Of a stretch of 64,000 nt of DNA, positions 1 to 12,208 are shown one piece after another. The translations under genes were made by a program, and so were the position numbers. The DNA is taken from NCBI GenBank assembly GCA_030704615.1, contig CM060732.1:11160001-11224000 (forward strand), written 5' to 3'. Under the pieces are notes generated by a model, which saw only the letters and a program-made list of their open reading frames with translations, was not told where the DNA came from and searched no databases. The DNA is from Takakia lepidozioides. Lineage: Eukaryota; Streptophyta; Takakiopsida; Takakiales; Takakiaceae. Each line of letters begins with the position of its first letter. Positions within the stretch are counted from its first letter, which is position 1.

Positions 1-2155
1 TGTCAAAACCTTTGAAACTCACTACAGTATCCTTGGCAGAACTTCTAGGTCTAACAGTGAGGGGTCTTTTGCTGAATGGAGGGACACAGTTGGAAAAACT
101 GTTCCTATGATTCAAAACAGCCCTGATGAACTGGAGTATATTTCAATGGCTTATAACGCTCCCATTAGTTCTTCTGAGATTGTGGAAGCAATTGAACATT
201 TAAATGGATATAAAGCTGGTGGACCTGATGGTATTGTCAACGAGCTTATCAAGCACGGTGGCGATCCCATGATAGAGGCCCTAGTTCTCCTCTTTAACCT
301 TATCTGGAAGACTGAAATGATCCCCTTTCGCTGGCGACAGGGGGTCATTGTCAATCTATACAAGAAGGGTGACAGAGAAGAACCGGGGAACTACCGTGGC
401 ATCACGCTCCTCAATGCTGTTGGCAAGACATTCTGCAGAGTTATAAGTACTCGTCTCGAGGTTGATCTGGAGTCTAGAGGTTGTTTCCACGAAGGCCAAG
501 CTGGCTTTCGGCAAACAGGGGCTGTGTGGATCATATCTTCACTCTAAGCCAGATTATCCAGGGAAGGAAAAAAGAAGGGAAACCCACTTATGTTTTTTTC
601 CTGGATGTCAAAAAGGCTTATGACACAGTGTGGAGAGATGGCCTATGGTTCCGCCTCTGGTCTTGTGGGATCAAGGGAAAGATGTGGAGAGTTGTCCACA
701 ACTTGTATGCTCACACCAAAAGCTGTGTCACTGTTAACGGACAGAAGTCCAACTTCTTTGACATAGACCAAGGTGTAGCTCAAGGATGTACTCTCTCCCC
801 TCTGCTCTTCAATGTTTTCATCAATCAACTCCTCGAGGATGTGGAAAGTGAGGGATTTGGGTTAAGGGTGGGTGATACCACCATACCAGCCCTTATGTTT
901 GCGGATGACTTCGCAGGCATAGGGGAGACTCCAACCAATCTCCAGGAGTTGATTGATTGCGCGAAGAGATACTTTGATCTTTGGGGGCTAGAGGCTAATG
1001 TCAGCAAATGTGCAGTGGTAGCATTCAACGACAGAGGAGAGGGAGGAAGTGATCTTAAGTGGCAGTGGGGTAGCCAAGAGATCCCGGTCCTCCCTTCCTA
1101 CACTTACCTGGGTGTTGAGTTTTCCTCCAATTGTAATTGGGATGCACATATCCGGAAAGTTGTTCAAACTGGCAAGGGCAAAGCTCTGGGGCTCACTAAA
1201 TTTTTCCACTGCAGAGGGGTCAACTCTGAGGTTAAGAAAACCATGCTTTGTCGCGTTATTAGACCTGCCTTGGAGTACGGATCTGCAATATGGGTTGATA
1301 ACTCCAACCAGGCTAAGTCTCTAGAATCCATTCAAGTGGGGGTGCTTAAGGAGTGTATGTCAGCATGCTCCAAAACAGCCAATGTGGCTGTTCGGGGTGA
1401 GTTTGGCATTCCGTCCTTAAGCTCCCGACGAGATGAATTCAAGGTCAGATGGTGTAATTCAAGGTCAGCTGCAACATATGCCCAACACCAGATATCCTAA
1501 GTTAGTCGACTCTATATCTTGGAAACAGGACCGCCCTGTCAAACAGGCTAAGTCCTGGCAGAAGAGAGTAGAAGAGATTCTCAAGGACCTGGACCTGGAT
1601 CCGCAAGTCTTGACCCTGCTGGATAAATCTGACTTAGAGGCTGTAGTGTCCAAAGCCATGTCTGTTGCCATGAGATTGTCTGATGAAAATGAAGTTAGGC
1701 AGAAAACTTCCCTGAACTTGTTTCCAGTCTGTGACATGGGGGAGGACATCTTGATTGACCTCAAGGGTCTACCCACTCTCGGCACTAGACTGAAGACAAG
1801 TATTCATTTTCTGATACACTGTCCGGGGTTCTCTCACCAAAGAGCCGCTCTCTTCAAATCTATCAAGGGAATTGTGCCTGTACCCCTGTTTACCAACTTT
1901 GAAAGTCTCGAGGCTGAGCCAAAAGCCCATGCCCTCCTGAGGCCTAGTTTTTGGGCAAATCACACACAGCAGATTGATGCTTGTGTGAAGGGATTTCTAG
2001 AGGATATCTGGAAAACCCGGATTAATTCTATATATGAAGGTAAGTCTTACTACCAACGTCAGCCCCTGACAGAGGTAGGTTCTGTCCCTTTTGTTCCCGC
2101 TCAAACTTGGCGCGGGGTCAATGGCCACAAGGCTACGGCAAACAACGTCTTATGA
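1..2155 (+). pseudogene. LINE reverse transcriptase, broken
   Basis: The three-frame translation matches the uninterrupted ORF of copy B. Visible parts are the RT fingers/palm (GGPDGIVNELIKHGG, NYRGITLLNAVGKTF), motif A (FFLDVKKAYDTVW), motif B (GVAQGCTLSPLLFN), the catalytic FADD box near position 900, and a C-terminal tail. Relative to copy B there is a one-base deletion near 513 (CGGCAAACAGG for CGGCGAAACAGG), a short duplication near 1455 that repeats AATTCAAGGTCAG, and a deletion of about 90 bases near 1790 that removes the cysteine-rich CPLC knuckle. These put the protein in three frames (107-547, 481-1500, 1433-2155). It would need a source of enzyme in trans to move. RT identity is secure; clade assignment is not attempted. 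Confidence 0.9.
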
Positions 2156-2165
2156 GTACAATCTT
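1..2165 (+). mobile_element. LINE family 1, copy A (3' part, runs in from the left edge)
   Basis: Non-LTR retrotransposon fragment that enters from outside the window and ends just after the stop of its reverse transcriptase ORF, near the shared 3' end ...CTTATGAGTACAATCT. The same terminus occurs in copy B (30955-33396, minus strand) and in a short tail at 6588-6655, so the 3' boundary is supported by three copies. No poly-A tail or target duplication is visible. Copy A carries several lesions that copy B lacks, so it is a dead relic. Confidence 0.9.
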
Positions 2166-2517
2166 TTGTCATGAGGTACCCCTACCTTGTCCACAGGCAT
2201 CTCTAACTGATGGGTCAGAGGTATTCAGTTCTCAAATATGTTATGAGCACCTTTTACTGAATCATGAGAACACTCAGGATCCTGTCACAGCTTATGAATG
2301 CGCCTAGTGCAAAACGCGCTTCATTCTAAAGCTGCAAACCTTGCGAAAGATCACGAAGTGACTCCTGTTCCAGAATTACTAAAGTACATCATACGACATA
2401 AGTAGCTTTTATGAAAAGTTAATTCTTTTCACTCTAGACTCACAAGCGAGCTCATCAGATCTCTGCAACTGTGCTTACCACATCTCTAGTTTTGTTCTGA
2501 AACAACTCATTTGTTTT

Positions 2518-4254
2518 TTGCAACATGGTTTTAGACTCTGGATACGGTATGCATTGCTTCAAACAATATTGTGGACACAAGTTGACAAAGAAGCATTGCA
2601 AGCTCACTCGAGAAGCGTTTGGCACTTCAAGAGAACTCTTGAAGCTTTGAATCAATGTTCTGGAAACTATACAACACTTCTGACTCAAGATCTCTTTAAT
2701 TTTGCCCAGGTTTACCTTGTTCAACAAGTGTGGCCACCCCCTAACGATGATCGGGAAACCACCCTGGATGTCATCTTTTTCCATGGATTCCAGTTTGGAA
2801 AGGAAAGCAGTGTTTCACAGCACACATGGGTGCATCGTGACAATCATGAACTCTCCTGGCCAGTGAAGTGGCTGCCAGAAGACCTGGAAGGAACAGTGCG
2901 TGTTCTACTCGTATCTCATAGTGCAGATGTTAGATATTCCAACATCCAAGCTGTTGACGACTTTGGCAGGAGGTTGCAGCAAAGCTTAGTCAGGTACATT
3001 GCTTCTCACTTGAATACTATGGTTTGCTAGCCTGTTCATTGAACAAGAAGATAAGGCAGTCAAAAGAGATTCTCACTTTCGCTGGAATGTGAAGGCAGAT
3101 TCGGAGCCTAGCTCCTAGTCCTTGATCTTATCCACCTAGATGTTGAAAGGAAATGGTGAGGGTTAGCTGTTCAGAACAGGATCTGGAAATGTCATGCACA
3201 TTTTGGCGTCCAAGATCAAAATCTGATATTGCTTGATCCTGTTCATGTGCAGTTCATCTCGTTCCAGTTTCGGATGGCAAAAACCAATTGTGCTTGTTGG
3301 CCATGGCTACGGAGGTTTGGCTGTGAAGAGCTTAGTGGTACATACTGCAAGGACTGAAACCATGCCATGTGCGAACGAACTGGACAAGGAGGCTGCTGAG
3401 AATGCAAAAGCGTTCTTATCAAATCTCCGAGGCATTGCACACTATGCTGTTCCCCGTTCCGCAATGAACTTGGGAAGTTTTGGTAAATTGGAGCCCTCAG
3501 GAAATATACAACACGACCTGATTGAGCGTTTATCAACAGAATTTGAGGGAGTTATTTGTAGACTTCAAATCCACATCTTTGCTTTCGGAGAGGGCAAACC
3601 AACACAAAAATGGGTACATTCTCTGGAGTTTTTCATAATGACAAACCAAGAAATGCTGCGGAGTATTGGTACTAATAAAATTTACTAATTGGATAGGAAC
3701 ATGATGCAAGGCATTTTATGCTAGGTGTCAAGTAGTGCAGTATTTTAGGGTTAGCTAGGTGTATGTGCTGCTTCAACATTAACTAAGACTGGAGAATTTT
3801 TCCCCTCTGAGAGGTTGAATTGCTTACTTTCCATCACATGTGGAGAACACAGACCTATGGTAAATCTCCCTGCACAAGCAACGATGCACAGTGCAACAAT
3901 GCCGTGCAGATGAATCAGAAGCTGAATTGTGTCATCTATGGTCTAAGTGGTTTAGATATCTTGAAGGCTGCCTTGTATATAACAACTCTTTGAGGTTCAA
4001 GAAAGTGTTACTACTCCAGTGGTTGAAAAGATGAATTTTCTATCTCGTAGGGTTGGATTGTGCCGTATGAGTCTGCCATAAGATTATCTGGCTGTAACAA
4101 CTACAAAGTGGAGGAGTCTGATCATCTGGATATCACGCGACCTCCTTCCAGAGAACATATCATATATGACAAATTGTTGATGCTGCTGAAGATTTGCCAA
4201 AATCCACCGGTACGTCCTCATGTCAGTAGTGGACATTTTATCTCCTCGCCATAA
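2518..4254 (+). pseudogene. SERAC1-like alpha/beta-hydrolase fragment
   Basis: Three separated coding pieces read like the plant SERAC1-like serine hydrolase family. Piece 1 (about 2518-2993) has TLDVIFFHGFQFG and a downstream WPVKWLPEDLEGTVRVL, ending at a CAG|GTACAT donor. Piece 2 (from about 3268, after a TTCCAG acceptor) has KPIVLVGHGYGGLAVKSLV. Piece 3 (about 4052-4254, after a TAG acceptor) has ESDHLDITRPPSREH, the usual C-terminal segment with the catalytic His. The nucleophile elbow of this family is normally GHSxGG; here the Ser is Gly (codon GGC at 3305-3307, one transition from AGC). The region between 3540 and 4050 shows no continuation. The fragment runs straight into clathrin exons on the same strand, so it is part of a mosaic. 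Family assignment is from recalled motifs; loss of catalysis is inferred. Confidence 0.6.
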
Positions 4255-4548
4255 TTGTCCCTCACTTGTGTTATCATTAATGTGTCCCTGTATTCCGCCG
4301 ATGTAATCTGGATTTTGCAGCATAGTGATGACTAATGCGCAACACCTTCCACTGAGCTCTAGGTGAGCAATATCTCCCTTATGCTACAGGCTATCCTGCT
4401 GCAATCAATCTTACAATCTGACCCTGTGAAATGTGTCCTACAACGTCTCTTCTCAGCTTTAGTGCCCATTGTTTTTTGTAGATTGTGTTCTTAGCATATT
4501 TGCATATTGTGCATATGTTCTAATTTTTATCTGGTCACTGGAGTGCAG

Positions 4549-6545
4549 GGTGATGTGAACTTTGCTCTAATGATCCCTCAACTTGAAGGAGGGTGCCCAG
4601 AGGACTACAAAGCCATAACTGAGTTGTTCCTCGAGGTATGAATCAATGGATGATGACCATAAGTGTATTCTATTCACTAATCTTCACCGGAACTTGAGGC
4701 TTAAAAGCGGAACCTATTGATCCGGAGTTTGTGTTTTGCAGCGCAACATGATCAGGGAGGCAATTGCTTTTCTTCTGGATGTTTTGAAGCCTAACCTTCC
4801 AGAGCATGCCATGCTTCAAACTAAGGTAGAGTCAGCTCTGACTCTTACAATGTGCAGTGCAGATGGACTTGCATGGTCTGTGCCCTCCTGTAACTTGTCT
4901 GTTGGTTTCCTGTTCTTTCCCCTTGCTATGGTGTGCATCTTGATTATCCTTCCATGACCTTGTTACTAGTCCCCCCCCACTTTACATAGCTACTTTGCAC
5001 GTACTTAGTACTTACCTGTAGATATGATCGACAAGGTCATGTCAATCCACTGGATAATGCGGCTGACATGTGTAAATGAATGTTGTTGGTTATGCAGGTC
5101 TTGAAGATCAGTCTGGTCGCGTCCCCCAGCATAGCTGATTCAATTTTGGCAAAGGGCATGTTCAGCCATTATGACCGTCCTCAAATTGCTGAGCTCTGTC
5201 GGAAAGCTGGTCTTTACATGCATGCCCTTCAGGTCCTATTTCTGCTTTTGCACTCTTGCACTTTGTTTTCTGCTCATCATACTCCAATCTGTTAATTTTG
5301 TTGATCTACACTGGTGCGTCTTGACTCAGGGCCGGAATATACTTTCCATTAGGCCTGAGTGCACCTGCTCTTGGAGGAACAGGAAATATCCTGAATACAC
5401 TGACTGAAAGCGGAGACCTGTTATCGGGAGTGAATATTTTGTCCCCTCTTATTTGTGTTCTTTTTAATCTAGTTTTGTCTCCACATTAATTTTTGCAGTG
5501 TGTCTGGATGTATACATCATCCTTGCCCTGGAGGTCAAACAGTCACTTTTATGTCCATGCAAATAAAGTTTCTAATGATCCTTCCTTGTGCAGGTGAACC
5601 CAGAAAATGCGCCTCTGGTGGTTGGGCAATTGCTGGATGATGGCCACCCCAAGGATTTCATCAAGGACCTTATCTTGTCTGTCTGCTCTTTACTGCCAGT
5701 GGAGGCACTGGTTGATGAGTGTGAGAAGAGGTAATAAATTGTTCCAGGGTGGCTTTATGTCATTTTTAATCTGTTTGTTTGCTCCTAGCATGATGTCTAT
5801 GTCACAGTCAATTCTCAGGTTATGCGCAAGATGAAAATGTATGGAAAGAGGGCACATTACTGACTTTTTAATTCCATGTGGAAGCTGTCTGTTGTCTCAG
5901 GATGAATCAAACTAACAGTTTGATGGGTTGGACAGGAACCAGTTGGGATTGCTGACTCAGTTCTTAGAGCATCTTGTGAGTGAAGGGAGCGAAGATGTGC
6001 ATGCACATAATGCATTGGGGAAGATCATCGTTGATACAAACAAAGATCCAGAGCTCTTTCTGACCAGAAACCGCTACTATGACTCCAAGGTCATTGGTAA
6101 ATATTGTGAGACAAAGGATTACACACTTGAAGTAATTGCATATAGACGTGGTCAATGTGATGCTGAGCTTGTTGATGTTCCAAACAAGCACAAGCTCTTC
6201 AAGGTTCAGGCCAGGTACATCCCAACTCTATCTCCCGTCATTTGTGATTTTGTCTTGTGTTTTGCGTGATGTCTTAGAAAAGATAAAGAAATTACCTGAC
6301 TACATCTTGTTGGCGCTTCTTAGGTATGTGGTGGAGCGCATGGATCCTGACCTGTGGAAAAAGGTTATGCACCCAGAGTATCCAGAATACAGGAAGCAGC
6401 TTACTCTTGAGGTGTTGTCTATTGTTCTACTAGAGAGCAAGAACCGAGAGCAGGTGTTAGCCCTGTTAGCCACTTTGAAGGCACACTTGCCCCATGAGTT
6501 AGTTGAGCTTTTATAGTCAAGAATGTTTTTCAAAACTCTGCCTTG
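4549..6545 (+). pseudogene. Clathrin heavy chain fragment, copy 1
   Basis: Six exons of clathrin heavy chain, the triskelion leg protein of vesicle coats. Exons at 4549-4635, 4742-4825, 5098-5232, 5595-5730, 5936-6214 and 6324 to about 6545, with GT-AG borders and phases that fit (for example AG|G giving Arg across 5730/5936). Diagnostic runs are [64 protein letters not shown] and GKYCETK. Between exons 3 and 4 the family normally has well over 100 residues (from HYTELPDIKR to YVQK) that are absent here. The last exon stops early at 6514-6516 (LVELL stop, where the family has LLEKIVLQNS) and then continues out of frame. The N-terminal beta-propeller and most of the proximal leg are also missing. 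It is not a functional gene. A second copy lies at 27741-29157. Confidence 0.9.
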
Positions 6546-6587
6546 AGTGGTAATCACCTCTAAAATATACTCTTTCTCACCATCTTT

Positions 6588-6655
6588 CCGCTCAAACTGG
6601 GCGCGGGGTCAATGGCCACAAGGCTACGGCAACCAACATCTTATGAGTACATTCT
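6588..6655 (+). mobile_element. LINE family 1, terminal scrap
   Basis: About 68 bases match the last bases of LINE copies A and B (GGGTCAATGGCCACAAGG and TCTTATGAGTACA), with nothing of the coding part before it. This is what an extremely 5'-truncated LINE insertion looks like. It lies directly after the clathrin pseudogene. Confidence 0.8.
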
Positions 6656-6784
6656 TTCTCACCATCAATTACAGTGGTGGCATTGAATGGCCATGGGGAG
6701 GGAGGTGGGGATCTCAAATGGAACGGGGGAAGGAAGAGAGGCCCTGTGTCCCTTTCTACACTGTCCCTCCCTTCTGAAGTCAAT

Positions 6785-7080
6785 GGACCATGCTTTGCTA
6801 TGTGATTAGGCCTGCTTTGGAGTAGGCATCAGCCGTTCGAGTTGACAACTCCAACCATGCCAAGTCCAGGAATGCATCCAGGTTGGGGCGCTCTAAGAGT
6901 ATCTGTTAGCGTGCTCCAGAACAGCTGTGTTGCTGTTTTGGTGTAGTTTGGCATACCTCCTTTGAGTTCTCCACGGGATGGGTTCAAGGTCAGATGGTGG
7001 GGTTGGTGGAACAGATTGCCTAACACCAGACACCTAAGATAATCAATTCTCTTTTTCGGAAACTAGACTACTATTGAACA
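6785..7080 (+). mobile_element. LINE family 1, old internal fragment
   Basis: Base-by-base similarity to LINE copy A around positions 1230-1540: compare GGCCTGCTTTGGAGTA here with the Arg-Pro-Ala-Leu-Glu-Tyr stretch of copy A, then GACAACTCCAACCATGCCAA, GTTTGGCATACCTCC and GGTTCAAGGTCAGATGGTGG. It is much more diverged than copies A and B, so it is an older insertion. No open reading frame survives. Confidence 0.75.
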
Positions 7081-7090
7081 GGTAGAAGCG

Positions 7091-7623
7091 GTTTTTAAGG
7101 GTCTGGATATCAGCTAAAGCCACTCCACAATGTTTGCGACGACCATGGAGTGGAACTTTGGCGTCAAGATGACCGTAGATGCTGCATCGACAGCAGATTA
7201 GGCTGCTAATTCGGCACCAGAGACGGCGAGTTAATCATGTTCAAACAATACATGACGACTATTCCAATCCCAAATTGCAATCTCTCTTTTCTCTCGCCTT
7301 TCAAATCCAGTAGGAACACACGGCGAGGAGCTTGGCAATTGGTGGAAGCGACATGTATAGTGATGAAATATCGCAACAAAGCAATTGGCCGCATCAGAAT
7401 GACAGCAGGTCAGCAAAGGTAGTTTTTGTTCCCTTTTGTTGTGCCACCAGGGCTTTCGTAAATTTGACCTGATCCCAGATTTCTTCGTTCTCCCAATCGA
7501 GGATAGAAGTAATCTGGAAGTCCGGGGCCCAAGGGTGCTGGCACATTGGAGTGAGCGTTTTGAGGCTATTGGGCTCTCAAGTCAGCTTCAGAGGCAGCTT
7601 CACACTAATTTCTATTTCCTCGT
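7091..7623. other. No recognisable feature
   Basis: Stretch between the old LINE fragment and the left end of the palindromic MULE. Short open frames occur on both strands but none shows a known motif, and none is repeated elsewhere in the window. It probably represents the host sequence into which the MULE inserted. Confidence 0.5.
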
Positions 7624-7799
7624 GGCACAAATGGTCGCCTCTCATTTTAAGATAATAGGGTCTTCAATGGGCACTTGCGATGTGGCCGGTGGGCCCCGCG
7701 CACGGACGTCCGGCTCCCCAGCACCCCACCCGTCCCGCCCACCGCTGCGTGCGGTCGCCCAGCCGCGGACGCGGTTGCAACAACCGCGCCCTCGCCCCC

Positions 7800-7930
7800 G
7801 TCTGCCGCGCGGCCAGTCCCCCGCCCATGAGTCCGCTGCCCTCCAGTCTGCCAGTCCGCTGCTGGCCAGTCCGCTACCCAGCAGTCTGCCAGTCCGCCAG
7901 TCTGCCCGCCAGTCCGCTGGCCAGTCTCCT
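7800..7930 (+). repeat. Array of AGTCYGCTGG words near the left end
   Basis: The words CAGTCCGCTG, CAGTCTGCCAGTCCGC and CCAGTCCGCTGGCCAGTC follow each other in a GC-rich tract. The mirror array is at about 24800-24905. This is the densest occurrence of a word scattered through both arms. The repeat count differs between arms, as expected of a slippage-prone tract. Confidence 0.8.
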
Positions 7931-8666
7931 ACCATTCAGTACGCTGACGGCGCAGGATCGCCATCGTCCATAACCCATCCGAGCCCTCCATTTCTAGGGC
8001 TACGAAAATGGCAATGATCTTCCCACCAAATCCCGGCCGCTCTCTTTTGACGGCTGTTTGTTGTCCGATGTTGCGGTAGGCGTTTCCATGCACGCGACTG
8101 TTCATCTTTTGCGCGCGATGTTCATGATGATGATGAAGCGTGTGCTTGAACATGAGAGGACTGTGTCGGCACTACAGCCACCATCGTGCATATGCTTCCA
8201 CTATTTTTACCTTCTTGTTGTGCTTTCGGAAACCTTCGTTTTATGGTTTGGTTCTATGTCATAAATATGGAAAATGCAGACATTTGTCGTCGATAACGTC
8301 CTCTGCTTGTGATCCGTCATGATACGTTTAGCCCCTTCGTACTGCATCCCTCATGAAAGCCTTCACAAGTTTAGTTCGTTAAACGAACCCATGGGTAACA
8401 TGGGCGCGAAAATGGTGGAAGCGTATGCACATGGGGGTGTGTATTGCAGATTTCGTATCGAACGATGGGACTGTTTATGCGACCAAGTATAGCGGCTTGC
8501 ATCCGTCGTGCATAAGTTGTGGAAAAGGGTGGAGAATATGAAGAAACCCAGCTTTGTGATGGATCCACATGGTATTATATAAGGGATGGCAGCACAAAAA
8601 AACAATTCGAGTCGTCACGGAACACCATCCAGTCGTAAGGTCCTCAAACCTCCACACGCACCTGCT

Positions 8667-9134
8667 GAATGCTGATGTCTGAGCCACGACGGGAGTAGGT
8701 GCAGAATCGGTACATTGTCGCATTTGCCAGGAGACGGACCAGGCTGAGACAATTGCATTTGCAAATGCGCGTGGATGTTTAAGGTCCGTTGTGTCGCGAG
8801 TCTGTTCACAGTGGGTCCGTTGGCCTGTCAGTGCTCCGGATATTCCCATTATCGCGTGCATAACAGTCAGTTTGGAGGCGGTCTGCTGGAAGTCCGTCTG
8901 TTGGGATATCAGTCTGACGCACTTGTGAATTTGTCAGTCTGCTGTGTCGGAAGTCTGTTGCACTAAGTCTGTTTGACTTCTTATTTTCCCTCCGGTCAGT
9001 CTTTTGGCTTGTTCTCCCGCCAGTCTGGCGAAACGTCCGTCTGCTGGACAGTTCTTCTCTATGGATATCAGTCTGTTGGACTGTGCATGCATCAGTCTGT
9101 TGTGCCGCGAGTCTGTTCACAATGGGTGTGTTCA
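8667..9134. other. Block present only in the left arm
   Basis: The arms match up to CCTCAAACCTCCACACGCACC and resume at TTCTCCCCTTACTCTC. Between these the left arm has 468 extra bases rich in AGTCTG words, including CAGTCTGCTG and CAGTCTGTTG. No terminal repeats are visible, so it could be a deletion from the right arm as well as an insertion in the left. Open frames here on both strands are shadows of the repeated word. Confidence 0.7.
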
Positions 9135-9717
9135 ACTTTCATATTCTCCCCTTACTCTCTTTTGTCTTCATTCCGCTGGCAGAGAAGTGCCTCCAATATG
9201 AAGCCGCTTCGCAAAGCGAATAGTCCGCTAGACTAGCGGTCCGGTGGACTCTCGGCCCGATGGGAAATGAGTCTGCTGCACTTGCGAGGACCGTCGATGA
9301 ATTTAGTACGATGCGTTCGTTCGGTGGACGTATTCAATGCGATGATGGCGGATAGTTGGCGCCTGTGAAATCGCGCCACGTTGGCAGTGCCATGCCCGCT
9401 TTCCCCTTCTACTTTTATTTTCTTCTCATGTTCCCTGTGCGATCGACTCCATTCTCTTCGCACCTGTTTCTTCGCACTGTTTTGCATTGTTTTGTTTTCC
9501 TCTTTGCGTTTCCATCACCGTAATGAAAGACGACCGTTCTTCCCCAGGTGTGGAGAGTTGCGGTGAGCAGCGAAGCGTCGCAAACACGCTCGCCTTCGTA
9601 ACAACTCGAAGTTCATCGGCTCGGTGAGGTTTTCACTTGCTGCGGTGTTTCCATTCCATTCTATGTCCTCTTCTTGCTTAGGGTGAGTCTTTTCATAGGA
9701 CTTCTATATGTCGCTCA

Positions 9718-10639
9718 TTGTCCTTGTACCTTCGTTTCATTCGGCAACGACAAAGGTACTGGTACTCACCAGACGAGTTTGATCATAAAATAGTGGAAGC
9801 ATTTGTAGACCTCCGCGCCCGGAAGCCCAAAAACTCGAATTGGCAGAAGGACAAGCTCTTCTGTCCCTTCTGTGAAGAGGTTATCAAGAACAAAATCCAA
9901 CTAAATCGGCATTGTGTCGACACGGGTTGCAAGGAGATTGTTGCAATGATTCCACAGGATTTCAAGCCTTGGCCGATACTGAAAGAAATGTCGATTGTCA
10001 AAGAGGCCACAAAGCGCTTGCGCGGATCAGTGTTGGACCCCCGCACTTTGGAATTAGACGAAGTGCGCGCACGGTATGGCGTCCATTGTGGTGGCCCATC
10101 AATGGAGGATTCGCAAGTGCAGGGAACGCCGGACGCTCCCAAAAAACATAAACTGAGTGATGGGGCCCAAAAAAAGGAGAGGCAAAAAAAGGAGAAGGCT
10201 GCAAGGTCTGCTCGCGAGGCAAGGGCAAAATCCACGCAACAGACTGAACCCCGTCCTGGGCGGCAGACCCACACCATCAGTACTGATACTGAAAGTGAAT
10301 CTGCTCAGGGCATGGAAGGGGTGACAAGTCCAGTGGACATTGACTTGCCTGACTAGACTCGGCAGCAGACTCACACAAATATCGCGACCCATGCCATCGG
10401 TTTAGGGTCAAAACCAAAAACTCAACAGAGCGTTGAAGGGCCAGTCTGCCCTAGCACATTGCGCCTCGTTGACTTTGGGCTTTTCCCATCAGAGTGCCCA
10501 CCAATTGGGGATCCAGACTTCTTCCGTTATTTCTACAGAGTTGCCCAATCAGATCTGCTCCGCACATTCATCCGACAGGCGGAACAGAACTGGTTGAACA
10601 GCTTTGAAGATGAAGATGACGATGATGAAGTAGAGGAGG
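9718..10639 (+). pseudogene. MULE arm gene, zinc-finger-like first exon (left copy)
   Basis: Open from about 9718 to a stop at 10354-10356, then open again in the same frame to a GAG|GTAATG donor at 10639. Residues around 45-75 read FCPFCEEVIKNKIQLNRHC followed by Cys, a CxxC...H...C arrangement like a BED or C2H2-type finger. A Lys-rich stretch near residue 145-165 (KKERQKKEKAARSAREARAK) looks like a nuclear localisation signal. An acidic tail (EDEDDDDEVEE) ends the exon. The internal stop is TAG between PD and TRQQTH in a context where CAG would fit. The left copy has lost the start: about 70 bases holding the ATG seen at 23451 in the right copy are missing. Role unknown; a DNA-binding accessory protein is a guess. 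Confidence 0.6.
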
Positions 10640-10916
10640 TAATGCTCAGTCTGACCGCCCAGTCTATTCTCTGTGCTGTTTGAGTCCATCATCGGGGGGT
10701 CACATTGCCTATTCAGTCTGGTCAGTCCGCTGCGTTCTCTCCTCAGTCCGCTGGCTCACTCCGCTCGTTAGTTAGTCTGTTTTATATGGCTGCATTACTT
10801 ACTGAGTCCGTTTGTCAGTCCGCTGGTCCAGTCCACTAGTATAGTCTACTAGTTGCCTCCACCCTACGTACGCACGTTACAGTCTGATGGTCTGTGAGTC
10901 CAGTCCGCTGCATGAG

Positions 10917-12119
10917 GTGAATATAGAGTCCACGTCCATGTTCCTGACGTCCAAGTTCTCTGCTGTGTACCAGGATGAACGTGTTTCTATTCGTAGGGCC
11001 ATTCAGGCTTGGCGGATACCTAGCAATGATGCTCCTTTACAAGCGACTGCAGTGCGTGTGGAAGTGGACCGCGTGCGAGAGTACATATTATTGAAGTATC
11101 CTGGGTCATCTGCTGCTATAGCGGCATTACATATTCAAGACGCGTCGGGGGGGAATGCGTCTGGGACAGCCGACTCTGCCATCCAGCAGACTCCCATTCA
11201 GCAGGCCGTCATCCAGCAGACTCCCGTTCAGGCAGCCTGTCATCCGGCAGACTCCAACGGAGCAGACTCCCAACGAGCAGCATGTCATCCTACAGACTCC
11301 TCTCCAGGAGCCCATCATGCAGCCCATGCCAATGGGAAGTCCTGTCATCCAACAGACTGCGGACCAGCAGACTGACCAGCATACTGCCTTTCTCTCACAT
11401 AGCACGGCACTTTTTGCAGTTTGGCGATCGCCATCACCGGTAATTCGACCTGGAGCTGAAGACCTCACACTTCCCCGGCTTAGGGTGGGAGAAATTAATC
11501 CCCATTTGGATTGGCATAATGAGCGCCACCGGATTGTTGCGGACCGCTGGTGGTCATTTGTACCCTTTCATTATTCCATGGAGTTTTCTATTGAGGAAGC
11601 CAACCATGTTCTAGAAGCCGCCTCTGCTGTTGCCATTGAAGCCACAAGCGACCAAAATGCGCCGCCTCTACGTGTGCAGCTAATTCTCATGGATGACCCA
11701 CGGCCTGAAGACCTCAAACATATGCCTATGGCACATCCAACCTTTGGGGTGCGAATAAAGCACTTGTTCGGATTGACTGAGGAGGACTTTGAGCGCATGG
11801 CAGCTTCCTTCCTACAACACAGATGGATGCAATTTGGCAATTTCCGCTCATACCACAAGTTGATGAAGGATCTGCATAGTTTGAGGATGGACTTACTCCA
11901 TGGAACAGACCATTCACAGAAGTTTGTGGTGGATGACGCATTGCACTGGTTTGCATTGGTGATGGAGCGAGCAGTATTCGACATTGTTTTGCAAAATCCC
12001 AATGTCTTCAAAGTCCTGTGGTGTGGAATCCCAACTGAAGACCGCATCGGCGCCATTGCTCATCTCGATGGAGTGCCGGCAAATCAAGGACATTGGCCTC
12101 GTCGGAAATCTCTTGGAAG
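10917..12119 (+). pseudogene. MULE arm gene, large second exon (left copy)
   Basis: Matches the uninterrupted 411-codon frame of the right arm (21009-22244), but an extra G at about 11335 shifts the frame, so the left copy reads as two ORFs (10887-11375 and 11155-12123). The first part has repeated Gln-Gln-Thr units (AIQQTPIQQAVIQQTP). The second part (from about 11440) is a folded-looking domain with FHYSMEFSIEEANHVLEAAS, VRIKHLFGLTEEDFERMA and NPNVFKVLWCGIPTEDR. It ends near a GGAAG|GTAAAA donor. The frame that continues best into the next exon (IKDIGLVGNLLEG then RVDLGDKQ) is not the frame of the main ORF, so either a small frameshift near 12070 is shared by both arms or the exon border is different. 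I do not recognise the domain. Confidence 0.6.
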
Positions 12120-12208
12120 GTAAAATGTTATGGGCAACTTTCGTGTTTTAGCTCAATTTCTTTTGCCAACTTTTTTAGAAGTTCACATTTGCATAAACAT
12201 GTGTTGCA

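Noticed and set aside
7212-7222. AATTCGGCACCAG resembles a cDNA-library EcoRI adaptor
   Set aside because: It differs from the known adaptor word (GGCACGAG) and lies in ordinary genomic context; chance similarity is more likely.
7436-8017. Plus-strand open frame of 193 codons
   Set aside because: Its second half is translation of the GC-rich AGTCYGCTGG array and it crosses the left end of the MULE, so it is not a gene.
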